DNA of 28,920 nt from an uncultured Haloferula sp. (GCA_946481625.1 CAMLOZ010000001.1:1-28920); one strand, 5' to 3'. Numbered from the stretch's first letter, positions 8,407 through 16,314 are shown. The notes: generated by a model from the sequence alone, not told the origin. Translations and numbers: made by a program.

Positions 8407-8486
8407 GGGGGGCGGGTCTTGGCGCAGATTTCGGGATCGCGGTCATTGGCCTTTGAAAATCGGTGCCGAATCCGGAACTTCCCTGC

Positions 8487-9542
8487 ATGAGCCCCGCCGA
8501 CGCCATCAAAGCCCTCGCCCGCGAGGTCGGCTTCGATGACTGCCGCATCGCCGCGGCGGGGGAGGCGGAGCATGCGGATTCATTCCGCGAGTGGATCGCC
8601 GAGGGCTGCCACGGGGACATGGCGTGGATGGAGAAGACGCCCGAGCGCCGTTGCGATCCGCGCGAGGTATTGCCGGGGTGCAGGTCGGTGGTGACGCTGG
8701 CGCTGAACTACTATCCCGGTAGTAATCCGGCGGAAGGTTATCGCATCGCGCGCTATGCGTGGAACGACGACTACCACGACATCATCGAGAAGATGCTGCG
8801 GCGGATGGACGAGGGGATGAAGGCGCTCGGTGGGACGCAGCGGTTTTATGTCGATACCGGGCCGGTGCTGGAACGCGATCATGCGAGTGCCGCGGGTCTG
8901 GGGTGGAACGGGAAATCGACGGTGCAGATCCACCGCGATCTGGGGACCTGGTTCTTCCTGGCCGAGCTGCTGACGACTCTGGAGCTTCCGGCGGATGCGC
9001 CGTTCGGCGATCATTGCGGGAAGTGCACGCGCTGCATCAAGGCGTGTCCGACGAATGCGATCACGGCCCCGCGCCGGGTGGATGCGCGGAGATGCATTTC
9101 GTATCTGACGATCGAGCACAAGGGGCCGATTCCGGAGGAGTTCCGGGAGGCGATCGGGGACCGGCTTTACGGGTGTGACGAGTGCCTGGAGGTGTGTCCG
9201 TGGAACAAGTTCGCGAAGGTGTCGCGAGAGGCGAGGTTCCATGCGCGGGAAGCGGTCTTCGCGATGAAGCCGCGGGAGTTCCTGGCGCTGACGGATGAGG
9301 AGTTCCGGGTGTTGTTTGCGAAGTCGCCGATCAAGCGGATCAAGCGGCCGAGGTTTTTGAGGAATGCTTGTGTGGTGCTGGGAAACACGGGGACGGCGGA
9401 GGATCTGCCGGCTTTGGGGATTGCAGCGGAGGATCCGGATCCGCTGGTTTCGGAGCATGCGGTTTGGGCGATCGGGAGGATCAGGGGGAGGTTTGGAGTT
9501 GGGACCGGGATGGATAGGATGGATGAGATAAGAGTCGAGTGA
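8487..9542 (+). CDS. queG: Epoxyqueuosine reductase
   Basis: Cobalamin- and iron-sulfur-dependent enzyme for the last step of queuosine formation, reducing epoxyqueuosine to queuosine in tRNA. 351 residues from ATG 8487 (GTG 8463 adds eight residues). N-terminal cobalamin-binding domain includes the catalytic-loop motif YVDTGPVLERDHA. Ferredoxin-like [4Fe-4S] ligands C177, C180, C183 and C187 (CGKCTRCIKACP) and C230, C233 and C237 (CDECLEVCP) are all present. The C-terminal 80 residues are HEAT-like (LRNACVVLGNTG, HAVWAIGRI). The final 13 or so residues after RGRFGV are encoded by a copy of intergenic repeat family B and are unlikely to be functional. Convergent with the GspG-like gene, 15 bases apart. 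Confidence 0.96.
   Translation: MSPADAIKALAREVGFDDCRIAAAGEAEHADSFREWIAEGCHGDMAWMEKTPERRCDPREVLPGCRSVVTLALNYYPGSNPAEGYRIARYAWNDDYHDIIEKMLRRMDEGMKALGGTQRFYVDTGPVLERDHASAAGLGWNGKSTVQIHRDLGTWFFLAELLTTLELPADAPFGDHCGKCTRCIKACPTNAITAPRRVDARRCISYLTIEHKGPIPEEFREAIGDRLYGCDECLEVCPWNKFAKVSREARFHAREAVFAMKPREFLALTDEEFRVLFAKSPIKRIKRPRFLRNACVVLGNTGTAEDLPALGIAAEDPDPLVSEHAVWAIGRIRGRFGVGTGMDRMDEIRVE
9501..9529 (+). repeat. Intergenic repeat family B, copy 2, inside the 3' end of queG
   Basis: Matches 3478-3506 at 25 of 29 positions (GGGACC, GGATGGA, AGGATG, ATG, GAT blocks). Here it is translated in frame as the C-terminus of QueG (GTGMDRMDE). The preceding HEAT-like region ends naturally near residue 338. Confidence 0.65.
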
Positions 9543-9557
9543 GAGCACGTTTCCGAA

Positions 9558-9959
9558 TCACTTTGGATCCAGCGACGAAAGGTCATCCTCGGTTCCGAAT
9601 TGGCCGTCTCTTCCTGCCGATATGATCTCAAAGCCCACGGGATGATCTTCGGAAAGACGTCGATACCGGTATTCGTTGTTCCAAGCATCGGTGGGGATGC
9701 GATCCGCGATTTTTGTCCAGCGGCGTGGAAGTGGATCTATTGCGGGTTCTTCGACCAAGGCTTCAAACCCTTGCTCCGTGGACGGATACTGCCCCGCATT
9801 CAGGCGATAGGTCTTAAGTGAAGAGCCAATGGCATTGAAATCGGCGTCCACTCGCTGGATCCGGTCGACGCCGCAGGAAGGGCCGACCAGTGAGAGGAAG
9901 CCGAGAGCGACGATTGCTACGGCTACTGTAGTAAAAGAAATGCTGAAGGTTCGCCACAT
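9558..9959 (-). CDS. GspG-like (type II secretion major pseudopilin) protein with an atypical N-terminus
   Basis: 133 residues from ATG 9959. The C-terminal two thirds match the T2SS major pseudopilin core: DFNAIGSSLKTYRLNAGQYPS, TEQGFEALVEEP, IPTDAWNNEYRYR and SAGRDGQFGTEDDLSS (calcium-loop region). The N-terminus lacks the G-FTLIE prepilin signal. Instead there is a hydrophobic segment of about 20 residues (FTTVAVAIVALGFLSLVG) followed by PSCGVD, where the cysteine could be lipidated although the -3 to -1 residues (GPS) fit a lipobox poorly. It may be anchored rather than assembled into a pseudopilus. A longer start at 10058 exists, but its 33 extra residues come from repeat DNA and lack the motif too. 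Confidence 0.8.
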   Translation of the reverse strand: MWRTFSISFTTVAVAIVALGFLSLVGPSCGVDRIQRVDADFNAIGSSLKTYRLNAGQYPSTEQGFEALVEEPAIDPLPRRWTKIADRIPTDAWNNEYRYRRLSEDHPVGFEIISAGRDGQFGTEDDLSSLDPK

Positions 9960-10038
9960 GGCATCGTGACCGGGGCTTTGGTGAAGATAAAGCCGCGAGT
10001 TCTTCGATCTGTCTGCAAGAAGTAGAGAGACCCGCTGC

Positions 10039-10129
10039 GATCCCTTCGGGATCGGCATTGCTAGCCGACGGATACCGGAGGTGTCGCGGCGCTCAACCTC
10101 CGGCTACTGTGCTGTGATCTCTTCGGATC
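10039..10129. repeat. Intergenic multi-hairpin repeat
   Basis: Three stems in a row: GATCCC-TTC-GGGATC (10039-10053), CCGGAGGT/ACCTCCGG (10075-10082 with 10096-10103) and GATC-TCTTCG-GATC (10116-10129). It lies between the GspG-like start and the citrate synthase terminator. The TTC-loop stem is shared in form with 6673-6685. Confidence 0.6.
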
Positions 10130-10157
10130 AGGACAGAAGGGCGCAAGAATCCTCCGC

Positions 10158-10192
10158 AAAAAAAGCCGCCTCCGGAGTGACCGAGGGCGGCT
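10158..10192 (-). terminator. Intrinsic terminator of the citrate synthase gene
   Basis: On the minus strand AGCCGCC (10192-10186) pairs with GGCGGCT (10170-10164), followed by a run of seven T (complement of A at 10158-10164). It lies about 20 bases past the citrate synthase stop codon and has the classic stem plus U-tract form. Confidence 0.9.
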
Positions 10193-10213
10193 CTTTAAGA
10201 TGGTTCGTCGATC

Positions 10214-11344
10214 TCAGCGCTGGCTGATCGGCGGCACCGGCACCGGGCCTTTCGGGCCGATGTAGAGCGTGAGCGGCCGGTAGAGTCGGCTGTCGCGGAG
10301 CTGTTCGAGCACCTGTGCCGTCCAGCCCGAGGTCCGCGCGATGGCGAAGATCGGCGTGAAGAGGTCGGTGGGGATGCCGAGCGAGTAGTAGACGGTTGCG
10401 GAGTAGAAATCGACGTTCGCGTTGAGGCCCTTGCGCTCGCGCATGATCTCGGCGATGCGCTCGGACATCTGGATCCACTTGGGCTCGCCGAGTTCGGAGG
10501 TGAGTTCGATGGCCAGCTTGCGGAGGTGCGGGGCGCGGGGATCGAGGACCTTGTAGACGCGGTGGCCGATGCCCATGATCTTTTCCTTCCGCTCCAGCTT
10601 GCCTTCCACGAAGGCATCCACCTTCGAAGGATCGCCGATCTTCTCGAGCATGTGGATCACGCCTTCGTTCGCGCCGCCGTGGAGCGGGCCCTTGAGCGTG
10701 CCAATCGCGGAGGTCACCGCGGAATACATGTCGGAGAGCGTCGCCACCGTCACGCGGGCGGAGAAGGTGGAGGCGTTCATGCCGTGGTCGGCATGGAGGA
10801 TGTAGGCCACGTCGAGGGTCTTGGTGGCCGTCTCGCTCGGGGTCTCGCCGGTGATCAGGTAGAGGAAGTGGGCGGCTTCGGAAAGGTCTTCGCGGACCGG
10901 CGGGAGATCCAGTCCCTGGCGGTAGCGGTGATAGGCGGCGATGATCACCGGCACCTTGGCCACCAGCGAGAGGCCGATTTCCTCGACCTTCACGAGATCC
11001 GGCTCACCGATGGCGACGCGCTTGTCGTAGAGGCCGAGCATGGAGACGCCGGTGCGAAGGACATCCATCGGGTTGGCGTCCTTCGGTGCGGCCTTGAGGA
11101 AATCGAGCACGCCCTGGGGCAGATCGCGGTCGCCGCGGAGGCGTTTTTCCAGCCCGTCCAGTTCCGCCTGTTTCGGCAGCCGGCCCTTGTGGAGCAGGAA
11201 AACGATCTCCTCGTAGGAGCAATTCGCGACCAGATCGTCGATCGAGTGACCGAGATACGTCAGGCGGCCTTCGGCACCCTCCACGTTGCTGAGAGCGGAT
11301 TCATTGGCGATGACTCCTTCGAGGCCTTTGGCGTAGTCGGTCAT
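10214..11344 (-). CDS. gltA: Citrate synthase (type II/short form)
   Basis: Condenses acetyl-CoA and oxaloacetate to citrate at the entry of the TCA cycle. 376 residues, as in the short archaeal/Gram-positive-like forms rather than the 427-residue E. coli form. Catalytic set: H222 in GPLHGGANE, H261 in GIGHRVYK and D312 in NVDFYSA; also H187 in HADHGMNAS and the C-terminal arginine segment ARTSGW. A 2-methylcitrate synthase cannot be excluded from sequence alone, but no prp genes are nearby. ATG at 11344. It has its own terminator and is divergent from tsaB across 156 bases, so it appears to be transcribed singly. Confidence 0.93.
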   Translation of the reverse strand: MTDYAKGLEGVIANESALSNVEGAEGRLTYLGHSIDDLVANCSYEEIVFLLHKGRLPKQAELDGLEKRLRGDRDLPQGVLDFLKAAPKDANPMDVLRTGVSMLGLYDKRVAIGEPDLVKVEEIGLSLVAKVPVIIAAYHRYRQGLDLPPVREDLSEAAHFLYLITGETPSETATKTLDVAYILHADHGMNASTFSARVTVATLSDMYSAVTSAIGTLKGPLHGGANEGVIHMLEKIGDPSKVDAFVEGKLERKEKIMGIGHRVYKVLDPRAPHLRKLAIELTSELGEPKWIQMSERIAEIMRERKGLNANVDFYSATVYYSLGIPTDLFTPIFAIARTSGWTAQVLEQLRDSRLYRPLTLYIGPKGPVPVPPISQR

Positions 11345-11500
11345 GGGGTTATTGGGGACGGGTTACGGGTGCGTAATTTGCACGGAAGAAAGCGGGTCGG
11401 GCGGAGGGCTGCAAGGGGAGAATCCCGGCGTTGCCGGAAAGCCTCGCCGCCCGCTTGGATTCGGGGATTGCGGGGTTGCGGACGGGGAGTGGATTGGCGG

Positions 11501-12196
11501 ATGCTCGGCGGCGTGCCGGAGCCCGCCCGACTCTTCATTGAAAGCAGCACGCCCCGTGCCTCGCTGGCCCTGCTGCGTGGCAGCGTGCTTGTATTCGACG
11601 AATCGTTTACCGGGGACCGCAGTCATAATGCCCTGCTTTTCGCGCCGCTGCAGCGGGCCCTGGCCTGCCTGGAGCCGGGGGAGAAGCTTGAAACGGTGGT
11701 GATCGGGACAGGTCCCGGCAGCTATAGCGGCACGCGCGTGGGGATCGCGGCGGGGCAGGGGGTGGCGCTGGTGCACGGGTGCCCGGCGGTGGGGCTCAGC
11801 TCGCTGTTAGCGGTGCCGCCGGCGGCGCGGGGAAAGGCGCTGGCGATCGGCGACGCGCGTCGCGGGAGCGCGTGGCGGGTGGGGATCGGAGGGGGCAATT
11901 TGTTAGGGGAGCCTGAGCTTTGCCCGGTTGGGGTGCTCGAAGAGGAGGTTGGTGCCGCCATGGACTCGGGAGTGGCGGTGTTTTCCTTGGAATCCGTTGT
12001 TCGGCTCGGGCTGGCACCGGATCTTGCCGCGCGGATCGCGGTCGAGCACCCGGAAGCCCGCCGGCTCGCCGCCGGGTGGCTGGGTCTCCCCGCGGAAGAG
12101 GCCGCGCGGCTTTCCAAGCTTCCGCCGCAGCCGGTTTACCTGCGGCCGCCGCACATCACGGAGGCGAAGGCGGGACATCCGTTGCTGCGGAAGTAG
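11501..12196 (+). CDS. tsaB: tRNA threonylcarbamoyladenosine biosynthesis protein TsaB
   Basis: Non-catalytic ASKA-fold partner of TsaD in the complex that transfers the threonylcarbamoyl group onto A37 of tRNA. 231 residues from ATG 11501 (GTG 11512 in another frame is not used). Hallmarks: LFIESSTPRASLALL at the N-terminus (ASKA strand 1) and VIGTGPGSYSGTRVGIAAGQGVAL near 63-86, equivalent to the TGPGSYTGLR motif. The C-terminal half is divergent, as usual. The gene ends seven bases from the convergent methyltransferase gene, both stop codons lying in a perfect palindrome. TsaD and TsaE are not in the window. Confidence 0.92.
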   Translation: MLGGVPEPARLFIESSTPRASLALLRGSVLVFDESFTGDRSHNALLFAPLQRALACLEPGEKLETVVIGTGPGSYSGTRVGIAAGQGVALVHGCPAVGLSSLLAVPPAARGKALAIGDARRGSAWRVGIGGGNLLGEPELCPVGVLEEEVGAAMDSGVAVFSLESVVRLGLAPDLAARIAVEHPEARRLAAGWLGLPAEEAARLSKLPPQPVYLRPPHITEAKAGHPLLRK

Positions 12197-12211
12197 CGGC
12201 GTGCTACTTCC
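12189..12211. terminator. Perfect palindrome carrying the stop codons of two convergent genes
   Basis: GGAAGTAGC (12189-12197) and GCTACTTCC (12203-12211) are perfect complements around a five-base loop. The TAG of tsaB (12194-12196) lies in the left arm and the TAG of the minus-strand methyltransferase (12204-12206) in the right arm. The hairpin has the same form from both sides, so it could end or stabilise both transcripts, but there is no T-tract on either strand. Confidence 0.55.
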
Positions 12212-12932
12212 TCCGCCACACGGTCACCATCGAGCGCGTCCACTGGAACTTCCGCGCGGTTTCGCGGATGAGGAAGGGCTCGTCCGCGACCTTCAGGAGT
12301 TCGAAGTCGTGGGCGAGCGAGTCTTGCAGCCAGTCGAGCGTGCTTCCTTCCGGCCAATTCGCCGGCGGAGTGAATTCGCCGAGCCAGGTGCAGGGGGTGG
12401 CGAGGACCAGTTCTCCACCCGGTTTCACCAAAGAAGGCAGGCGCTTCAGCAGGAGCGCGGGCTGGATGAGGCGGCAGAGGAGGTTCGCGGCGTGGACGCG
12501 GCCGAAGTCGCCGAGGTCGGGCCGTAGGGAGGTCGCGTCGCCGGTTTCGAAGGAAACGGTGCCGAGCGGAAGATCCTGCGGCAGGCAGGCTTCGAGGGCG
12601 GTGCGCAGGTTCGCTTCATCATGGCGCTGGTAGTTCAGAGCCCCGCCAGCGAGAGCCGCCGCGGCCTGGATGAAGCTATGCGAGTAGTCGATGCCGATCG
12701 TTTCGGCACTATCGCGGGAGAGTTCGTAGGTGGAACGACCCACCGCGCAGCCGAGATCCAAGGTCCTTGCGACCTTTGCGGGTGAGAAGTGCCGGGTGGT
12801 CCGCACCGCGAAGTCCAGTGCCTCGCGCATTCCTGCCGGGGCCTCGGGCGGCAGGATTTCCTCCGGCGTGCCGTAGTGGAAGAGGAGGTATTCGGCGAGC
12901 AGCCGCTCGCTTTCGTAGGGGTTCGTGCTCAA
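12204..12932 (-). CDS. OvoA C-terminal-like methyltransferase (putative 4-mercaptohistidine N1-methyltransferase)
   Basis: SAM-dependent class I methyltransferase of 242 residues. The start NPYESERLLAEYLLFHYG and the SAM motif LDLGCAVGRSTYEL (58-71) are those of the methyltransferase domain that forms the C-terminal third of OvoA, which N-methylates the thiolated histidine to give ovothiol A. Here it stands alone, without the sulfoxide synthase part. The frame is open upstream, but the domain begins at TTG 12932, which overlaps the cupin stop as TTGA; this indicates coupling. Function is inferred from family; the substrate is unproven. Last gene of the minus-strand run M29 peptidase, cupin, methyltransferase. 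Confidence 0.82.
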   Translation of the reverse strand: MSTNPYESERLLAEYLLFHYGTPEEILPPEAPAGMREALDFAVRTTRHFSPAKVARTLDLGCAVGRSTYELSRDSAETIGIDYSHSFIQAAAALAGGALNYQRHDEANLRTALEACLPQDLPLGTVSFETGDATSLRPDLGDFGRVHAANLLCRLIQPALLLKRLPSLVKPGGELVLATPCTWLGEFTPPANWPEGSTLDWLQDSLAHDFELLKVADEPFLIRETARKFQWTRSMVTVWRRK

Positions 12933-13306
12933 TGGACCGGGACCTCTCCGGGTTTCACCGCCGCTTCGTCGTAGTGGAAGTCGGCGTCGTCGTGCTTGGG
13001 CACGGGGATGTTCAGGATCTTCATCTGGCCAATGGCGCGGTGGCGGCAGCCGGGGCGGATCATGATGGCGCTCAGCGGCTTTACCGGCACCTGCTCGCCG
13101 TCGAGTTCGATGAAGCCTTCGCCCTCCAGCACCACGTAGATCTCGGTGGTCTTGAGATGGTAGTGGCTGGTCGGTTCGTCTTTCACCTCCAGGTAATGCG
13201 CGGAGGCCGGGGCGTCGGGCAAATCCACGAAGGCCCGTCGGGTCGTCCCGCAGCAGCACTCGATGGGCGGCAAGTCGGCGAGTTCGACCCTTTGGTAACG
13301 CTTCAC
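12929..13306 (-). CDS. Single-domain cupin protein
   Basis: 125 residues from GTG 13306. Cupin motif 1 is HYHLKTTEIYVVLEGEGFIEL (two histidines, glutamate, glycine), and motif 2 has PGCRHRAIG with one histidine, so a mononuclear metal site is likely. N-terminus VKRYQRVELADLPPIEC is soluble. An alternative TTG at 13342 would overlap the stop of the M29 gene as TTGA and add 12 basic residues; both starts are plausible and no ribosome site decides. Small cupins of this kind are dioxygenases, isomerases or binding proteins. Coupled to the OvoA-like methyltransferase downstream, which suggests a shared small-molecule substrate (inference). Confidence 0.83.
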   Translation of the reverse strand: MKRYQRVELADLPPIECCCGTTRRAFVDLPDAPASAHYLEVKDEPTSHYHLKTTEIYVVLEGEGFIELDGEQVPVKPLSAIMIRPGCRHRAIGQMKILNIPVPKHDDADFHYDEAAVKPGEVPVH

Positions 13307-13338
13307 GGGATCAAGGCTGAAAGCTCTCCGGCGCGGCC

Positions 13339-14538
13339 TCAACCTGCAAGCGCGTCCATCAGGTAACGCGCCGGGCGGAAGTTCTCGATCAGCACCTCGT
13401 GCTGGGTGCCGCGCTTCATCCGCACCTGCTTGATGTTGAAATTCGGCGTCTTGTGCGGTGCGAAGAGAATGTCGTCGTGGGTCGAGTTCTCGTGCTTCTT
13501 GAACATCTCCGGCACGATGTCGCCGCCGAGATGGTCGTCGCGACCGGTGGCCAGATGGCAGGTGCCGAGCACCTTCTCGTCCTGGATGTCGGCGTAGGAA
13601 ACCGGAAGTACCTGCGTGCCGAAGCCGAGTTCGCCGAGCGTGCCGGTCATCGGATCGTCCTGCAGGCGGTCGTTGTGGCGGTCGATGGTCGCCTGGTTCC
13701 CGGCGATCAGGTCGGAGCGCAGGATGCAGCGGTTCTCCACCGTCAGCAGGCCCAGGGTGCCGTCCTCGTACTTCATCGGGAAATGCCCGCGGGCATTTTG
13801 CGGCACGAAATACACTTCACCGGCAGGGAGGTTCGCGATGTCCGGCTTCTTGCCTTGGCAGAGGCCGTGCGACTTCTGCGCCTCTTGCCCGTTCAGCCCG
13901 AGCCAAGCGGTCAGGATCCGGCCGTCCTCCAGTTCGAAGTCGATTTCGATCTCGTCCGCCTTGGTCAGGGCGAGCCGCAGCTTCTCGGCATCCGCCGAAA
14001 CCTCCTCGTAGTCCACGGCCAGGCCGGAACCCAAGATGATGTCGTTCAGGCCGTGCAGCGTCGCGCCGCGGAAGCCGAACTCCTTCGCTTTCGCCGTGAG
14101 CGGCGCGGTTGCCGAGAAAGTCGAGATGCAGAGGATGAGGTCGAAATTCGGATAGATGTCGCGGTCGAGCGAGAGCTTCGCGCCGGTCGTGTCCCAAACC
14201 TCGTCCTCCAGATCGAGGTTCGAGCCGTGGGTCGTCTTATAGGCGAACATCTCGCCGCCGGTCATGCCCAGTTGTTCGAGCGCGCCGTTCTTCAGGCCGA
14301 GGTAGAAGGCCTCGTGCGCCTTCTTCTGAACCGGGAAGCCCTCTGCCTTCAGGAAGGCGAAATCCTTGATCAGCGCCGCCGGTTCTTCGAAATCGGTCAG
14401 GATGCAGACCCGGCAGCCCTGCGTCGGCTTGAAGACCGTAGCGAGCAGGCGGACGAGATCGAAGGGCGGGAAGTTCCGGTTTTCCGGGTGGAGCAGGATT
14501 TCCTCAGAAAGGTAATGAGGGAGGCTGGCGCTGGGCAT
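13339..14538 (-). CDS. M29 (aminopeptidase T-like) metallopeptidase
   Basis: 399 residues from ATG 14538. The metal-binding pattern of family M29 can be followed: E241 in LPAGEVYFVP, E303 in GELGFGTQ, H328 in GTCHLATG, and H354/D356 in STHDDIL (HxD). Spacing is close to that of Thermus AmpT (two glutamates about 60 apart, then H, then HxD). The catalytic Tyr seven residues after the third ligand is not evident here (an acidic residue stands there), so activity or specificity may differ. Cytosolic, no signal peptide. Upstream of the cupin and methyltransferase genes on the same strand. Confidence 0.75.
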   Translation of the reverse strand: MPSASLPHYLSEEILLHPENRNFPPFDLVRLLATVFKPTQGCRVCILTDFEEPAALIKDFAFLKAEGFPVQKKAHEAFYLGLKNGALEQLGMTGGEMFAYKTTHGSNLDLEDEVWDTTGAKLSLDRDIYPNFDLILCISTFSATAPLTAKAKEFGFRGATLHGLNDIILGSGLAVDYEEVSADAEKLRLALTKADEIEIDFELEDGRILTAWLGLNGQEAQKSHGLCQGKKPDIANLPAGEVYFVPQNARGHFPMKYEDGTLGLLTVENRCILRSDLIAGNQATIDRHNDRLQDDPMTGTLGELGFGTQVLPVSYADIQDEKVLGTCHLATGRDDHLGGDIVPEMFKKHENSTHDDILFAPHKTPNFNIKQVRMKRGTQHEVLIENFRPARYLMDALAG

Positions 14539-14607
14539 GGCCCCCAAAACTAGGAGTGAACCCTACCCGCGCAAGGGGAGTTTTGCGCAGACGTTGCAAA
14601 AATCCCG

Positions 14608-15063
14608 TCACCCGCCCAAGTCCATCCCCTTGTCCTTCATGTCCTGGAGCACCGAGGACATGTCGTCGAGCTGCTCCCACAAGTCCTTGACCACGAAGAT
14701 CGGAGATCCCGAGCGCACGGCGATGGCGATGCAGTCGCTGGGCCGGGCGTCCAGCTCCACGATCTTGCGTTCCATGATCTCGTTCTCCGCCTCCAGGATC
14801 AGGCGGGCGTAGTAGATCTCCTTCTCCAGCGCCACGATCACCGCCCGGCTGACCTTCGCGCCGAAGGCCTCCAGGGTAAAGAGGTAGAGGTCGTGCGTCA
14901 GCGGTCGGGGCGGCGTTTCACCGGCCAGCGCCGCGTTGATCGAGGCCCCGATCGCCAGATCGATGTAGAAGACGATGGATTTCTTCCCGTCGCCCAGGAA
15001 TACGGCGCAGCCGGCCGGGGTGGGGAGCAGGGCGATAGGTTCGACGCGGACCAAGTCAGGCAC
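14608..15063 (-). CDS. Bifunctional nuclease (DUF151/BFN) family protein
   Basis: 151 residues, starting with GTG 15063. The BFN fold is recognised from VEPIALLPTPAGCAVFLGD, the glycine- and alanine-rich helix AIGASINAALAGE, PLTHDLYLFTLEAFGAKVSRAVI, and ARPSDCIAIAVRSGSPIFV, which carries the conserved DA/SD-A-A-R segment. Proteins of this family are reported with DNase/RNase activity in plants; the role of bacterial members is not settled. The C-terminal helix ends MDLGG. First gene of the minus-strand run 15063-12204, 69 bases before the M29 gene. Divergent from the phosphatase gene. Confidence 0.88.
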   Translation of the reverse strand: MPDLVRVEPIALLPTPAGCAVFLGDGKKSIVFYIDLAIGASINAALAGETPPRPLTHDLYLFTLEAFGAKVSRAVIVALEKEIYYARLILEAENEIMERKIVELDARPSDCIAIAVRSGSPIFVVKDLWEQLDDMSSVLQDMKDKGMDLGG

Positions 15064-15227
15064 GGTGCACTTGTCGTCCGAGATCCCGTTCTTTCCAAGG
15101 TGAAATCCTGTCTAAACCTTCGCGGGGACAGGACCGTATATGAGCCCCGGCCCGACCGGCTTCCCGCCGGCCCCTGAAACCTCGCCTCTCAACCAGGACC
15201 CTCCAAGACCGCAGACCCCTTCCTACC

Positions 15228-16229
15228 ATGGACAGCCCCATGACCCGCCGCCGCGCCTTGAAGACGCTGTTCTGTTCGAGCGTGTTGATGCAACAGAATC
15301 TCGGCACCCGGGCCTTCGCCCGGGCAGCAGTGCCGGACGGCACTTTGGATCTCCTCGCAATCGGCGATTTCGGCAGCGGCGACGAGCGCCAGAAGGCAGT
15401 GGCCCGCGGCATGGCCCGCTACGCCGCGACCTTGGGCAAGAAGCCCGACGGCCTCCTTTTCCTGGGCGACAACTTCTACGGCCCGATGCCCGGCGGCGTG
15501 AAGTCCCCGCGCTGGCGCAGCGGCTTCTCCGACATGTATCCGGGCAAGCACTTCCCGGCACCGTGCTGGGCGATCCTCGGCAACCACGACTACCACGACA
15601 CGCCGGGGAACGAACTGGCCCAGCTGGGCTACGCCGGCTCGCTCGACCGCAAGACGCGCTGGACCTGTCCGGCGAAGTACTACCGCGTCGATCTGCCCGC
15701 GATCAATCCGCAGGTCACCCTGCTGATGATCGATACCAATTGGGAGTCCATCAACCGGGCTGTCCACGGCGACAAACGCCCGTGCTGGATGACCGCGGAG
15801 GAACTGGAAGCGCAGATGACCTGGCTCGAGGAGCAGCTCGCCTCCAAGCGCGCGCCCTTCACGATCGTCGCGGGCCATCACCCGGTGTATTCGGACGCTG
15901 CCCATGGCGATACGGCGGAGCTGGTGAAGGACCTCGGCCCGCTGCTGGAGAAGCACGGCGCGCACGTTTACCTCTGCGGCCACGATCACGACCTGCAGCA
16001 TCTGGAGATCGAGAAACTCCGCACCTCCTTCGTCCTTTCCGGCGGCGGCGGCGCCCGGCTTTACAAGACCGGCGAAATTCGGAAAGGCGCGACCGTCCTC
16101 GACGTCCACGGCTTCACCCACCTGTCCATCGCGGGCGAACGCATGACCGTCCGGCACGTCGATCCGAACGGGAAGATCGTGCACGCCTTCACCAAGGGCG
16201 TGCGGCACGATTGGAAGGTGCTGGCGTAA
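15228..16229 (+). CDS. Tat-exported metallophosphoesterase (purple-acid-phosphatase-like)
   Basis: 333 residues. The N-terminus TRRRALKTLFCSSVL... is a twin-arginine-type signal (RRRxL then a hydrophobic patch and AFARA cleavage region near 30-34), so the enzyme is probably exported folded with its metals. Dinuclear metal motifs: GDFG 46-49, GDNFYG 80-85, GNHDYHD 118-124, GHHPVYS and GHDHDLQ in the C-terminal half. The Tyr in GDNFY is the charge-transfer ligand typical of tartrate-resistant acid phosphatases. ATG at 15228; ATG 15240 (residue 5) equally possible. Likely phosphate scavenging from organic phosphates (inference). Terminates 143 bases before dinB. Confidence 0.9.
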   Translation: MDSPMTRRRALKTLFCSSVLMQQNLGTRAFARAAVPDGTLDLLAIGDFGSGDERQKAVARGMARYAATLGKKPDGLLFLGDNFYGPMPGGVKSPRWRSGFSDMYPGKHFPAPCWAILGNHDYHDTPGNELAQLGYAGSLDRKTRWTCPAKYYRVDLPAINPQVTLLMIDTNWESINRAVHGDKRPCWMTAEELEAQMTWLEEQLASKRAPFTIVAGHHPVYSDAAHGDTAELVKDLGPLLEKHGAHVYLCGHDHDLQHLEIEKLRTSFVLSGGGGARLYKTGEIRKGATVLDVHGFTHLSIAGERMTVRHVDPNGKIVHAFTKGVRHDWKVLA

Positions 16230-16314
16230 GGGATGGTTGCCGGGGTCGAAGGGCCGCGGTTGCCGAAGAAACGCGGGTGGAGCGGGGTCGCTGTTTTTCC
16301 GGGGATCGCGTGAC

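Noticed and set aside
10526..11500. N-terminal extension of TsaB over 300 codons
   Set aside because: It is the antisense shadow of citrate synthase; TsaB homology starts at 11501.
14569..14588. Hairpin GCGCAA/TTGCGC as a terminator of the DUF151 gene
   Set aside because: Six-base stem with no T-tract on the minus strand; too weak to call.
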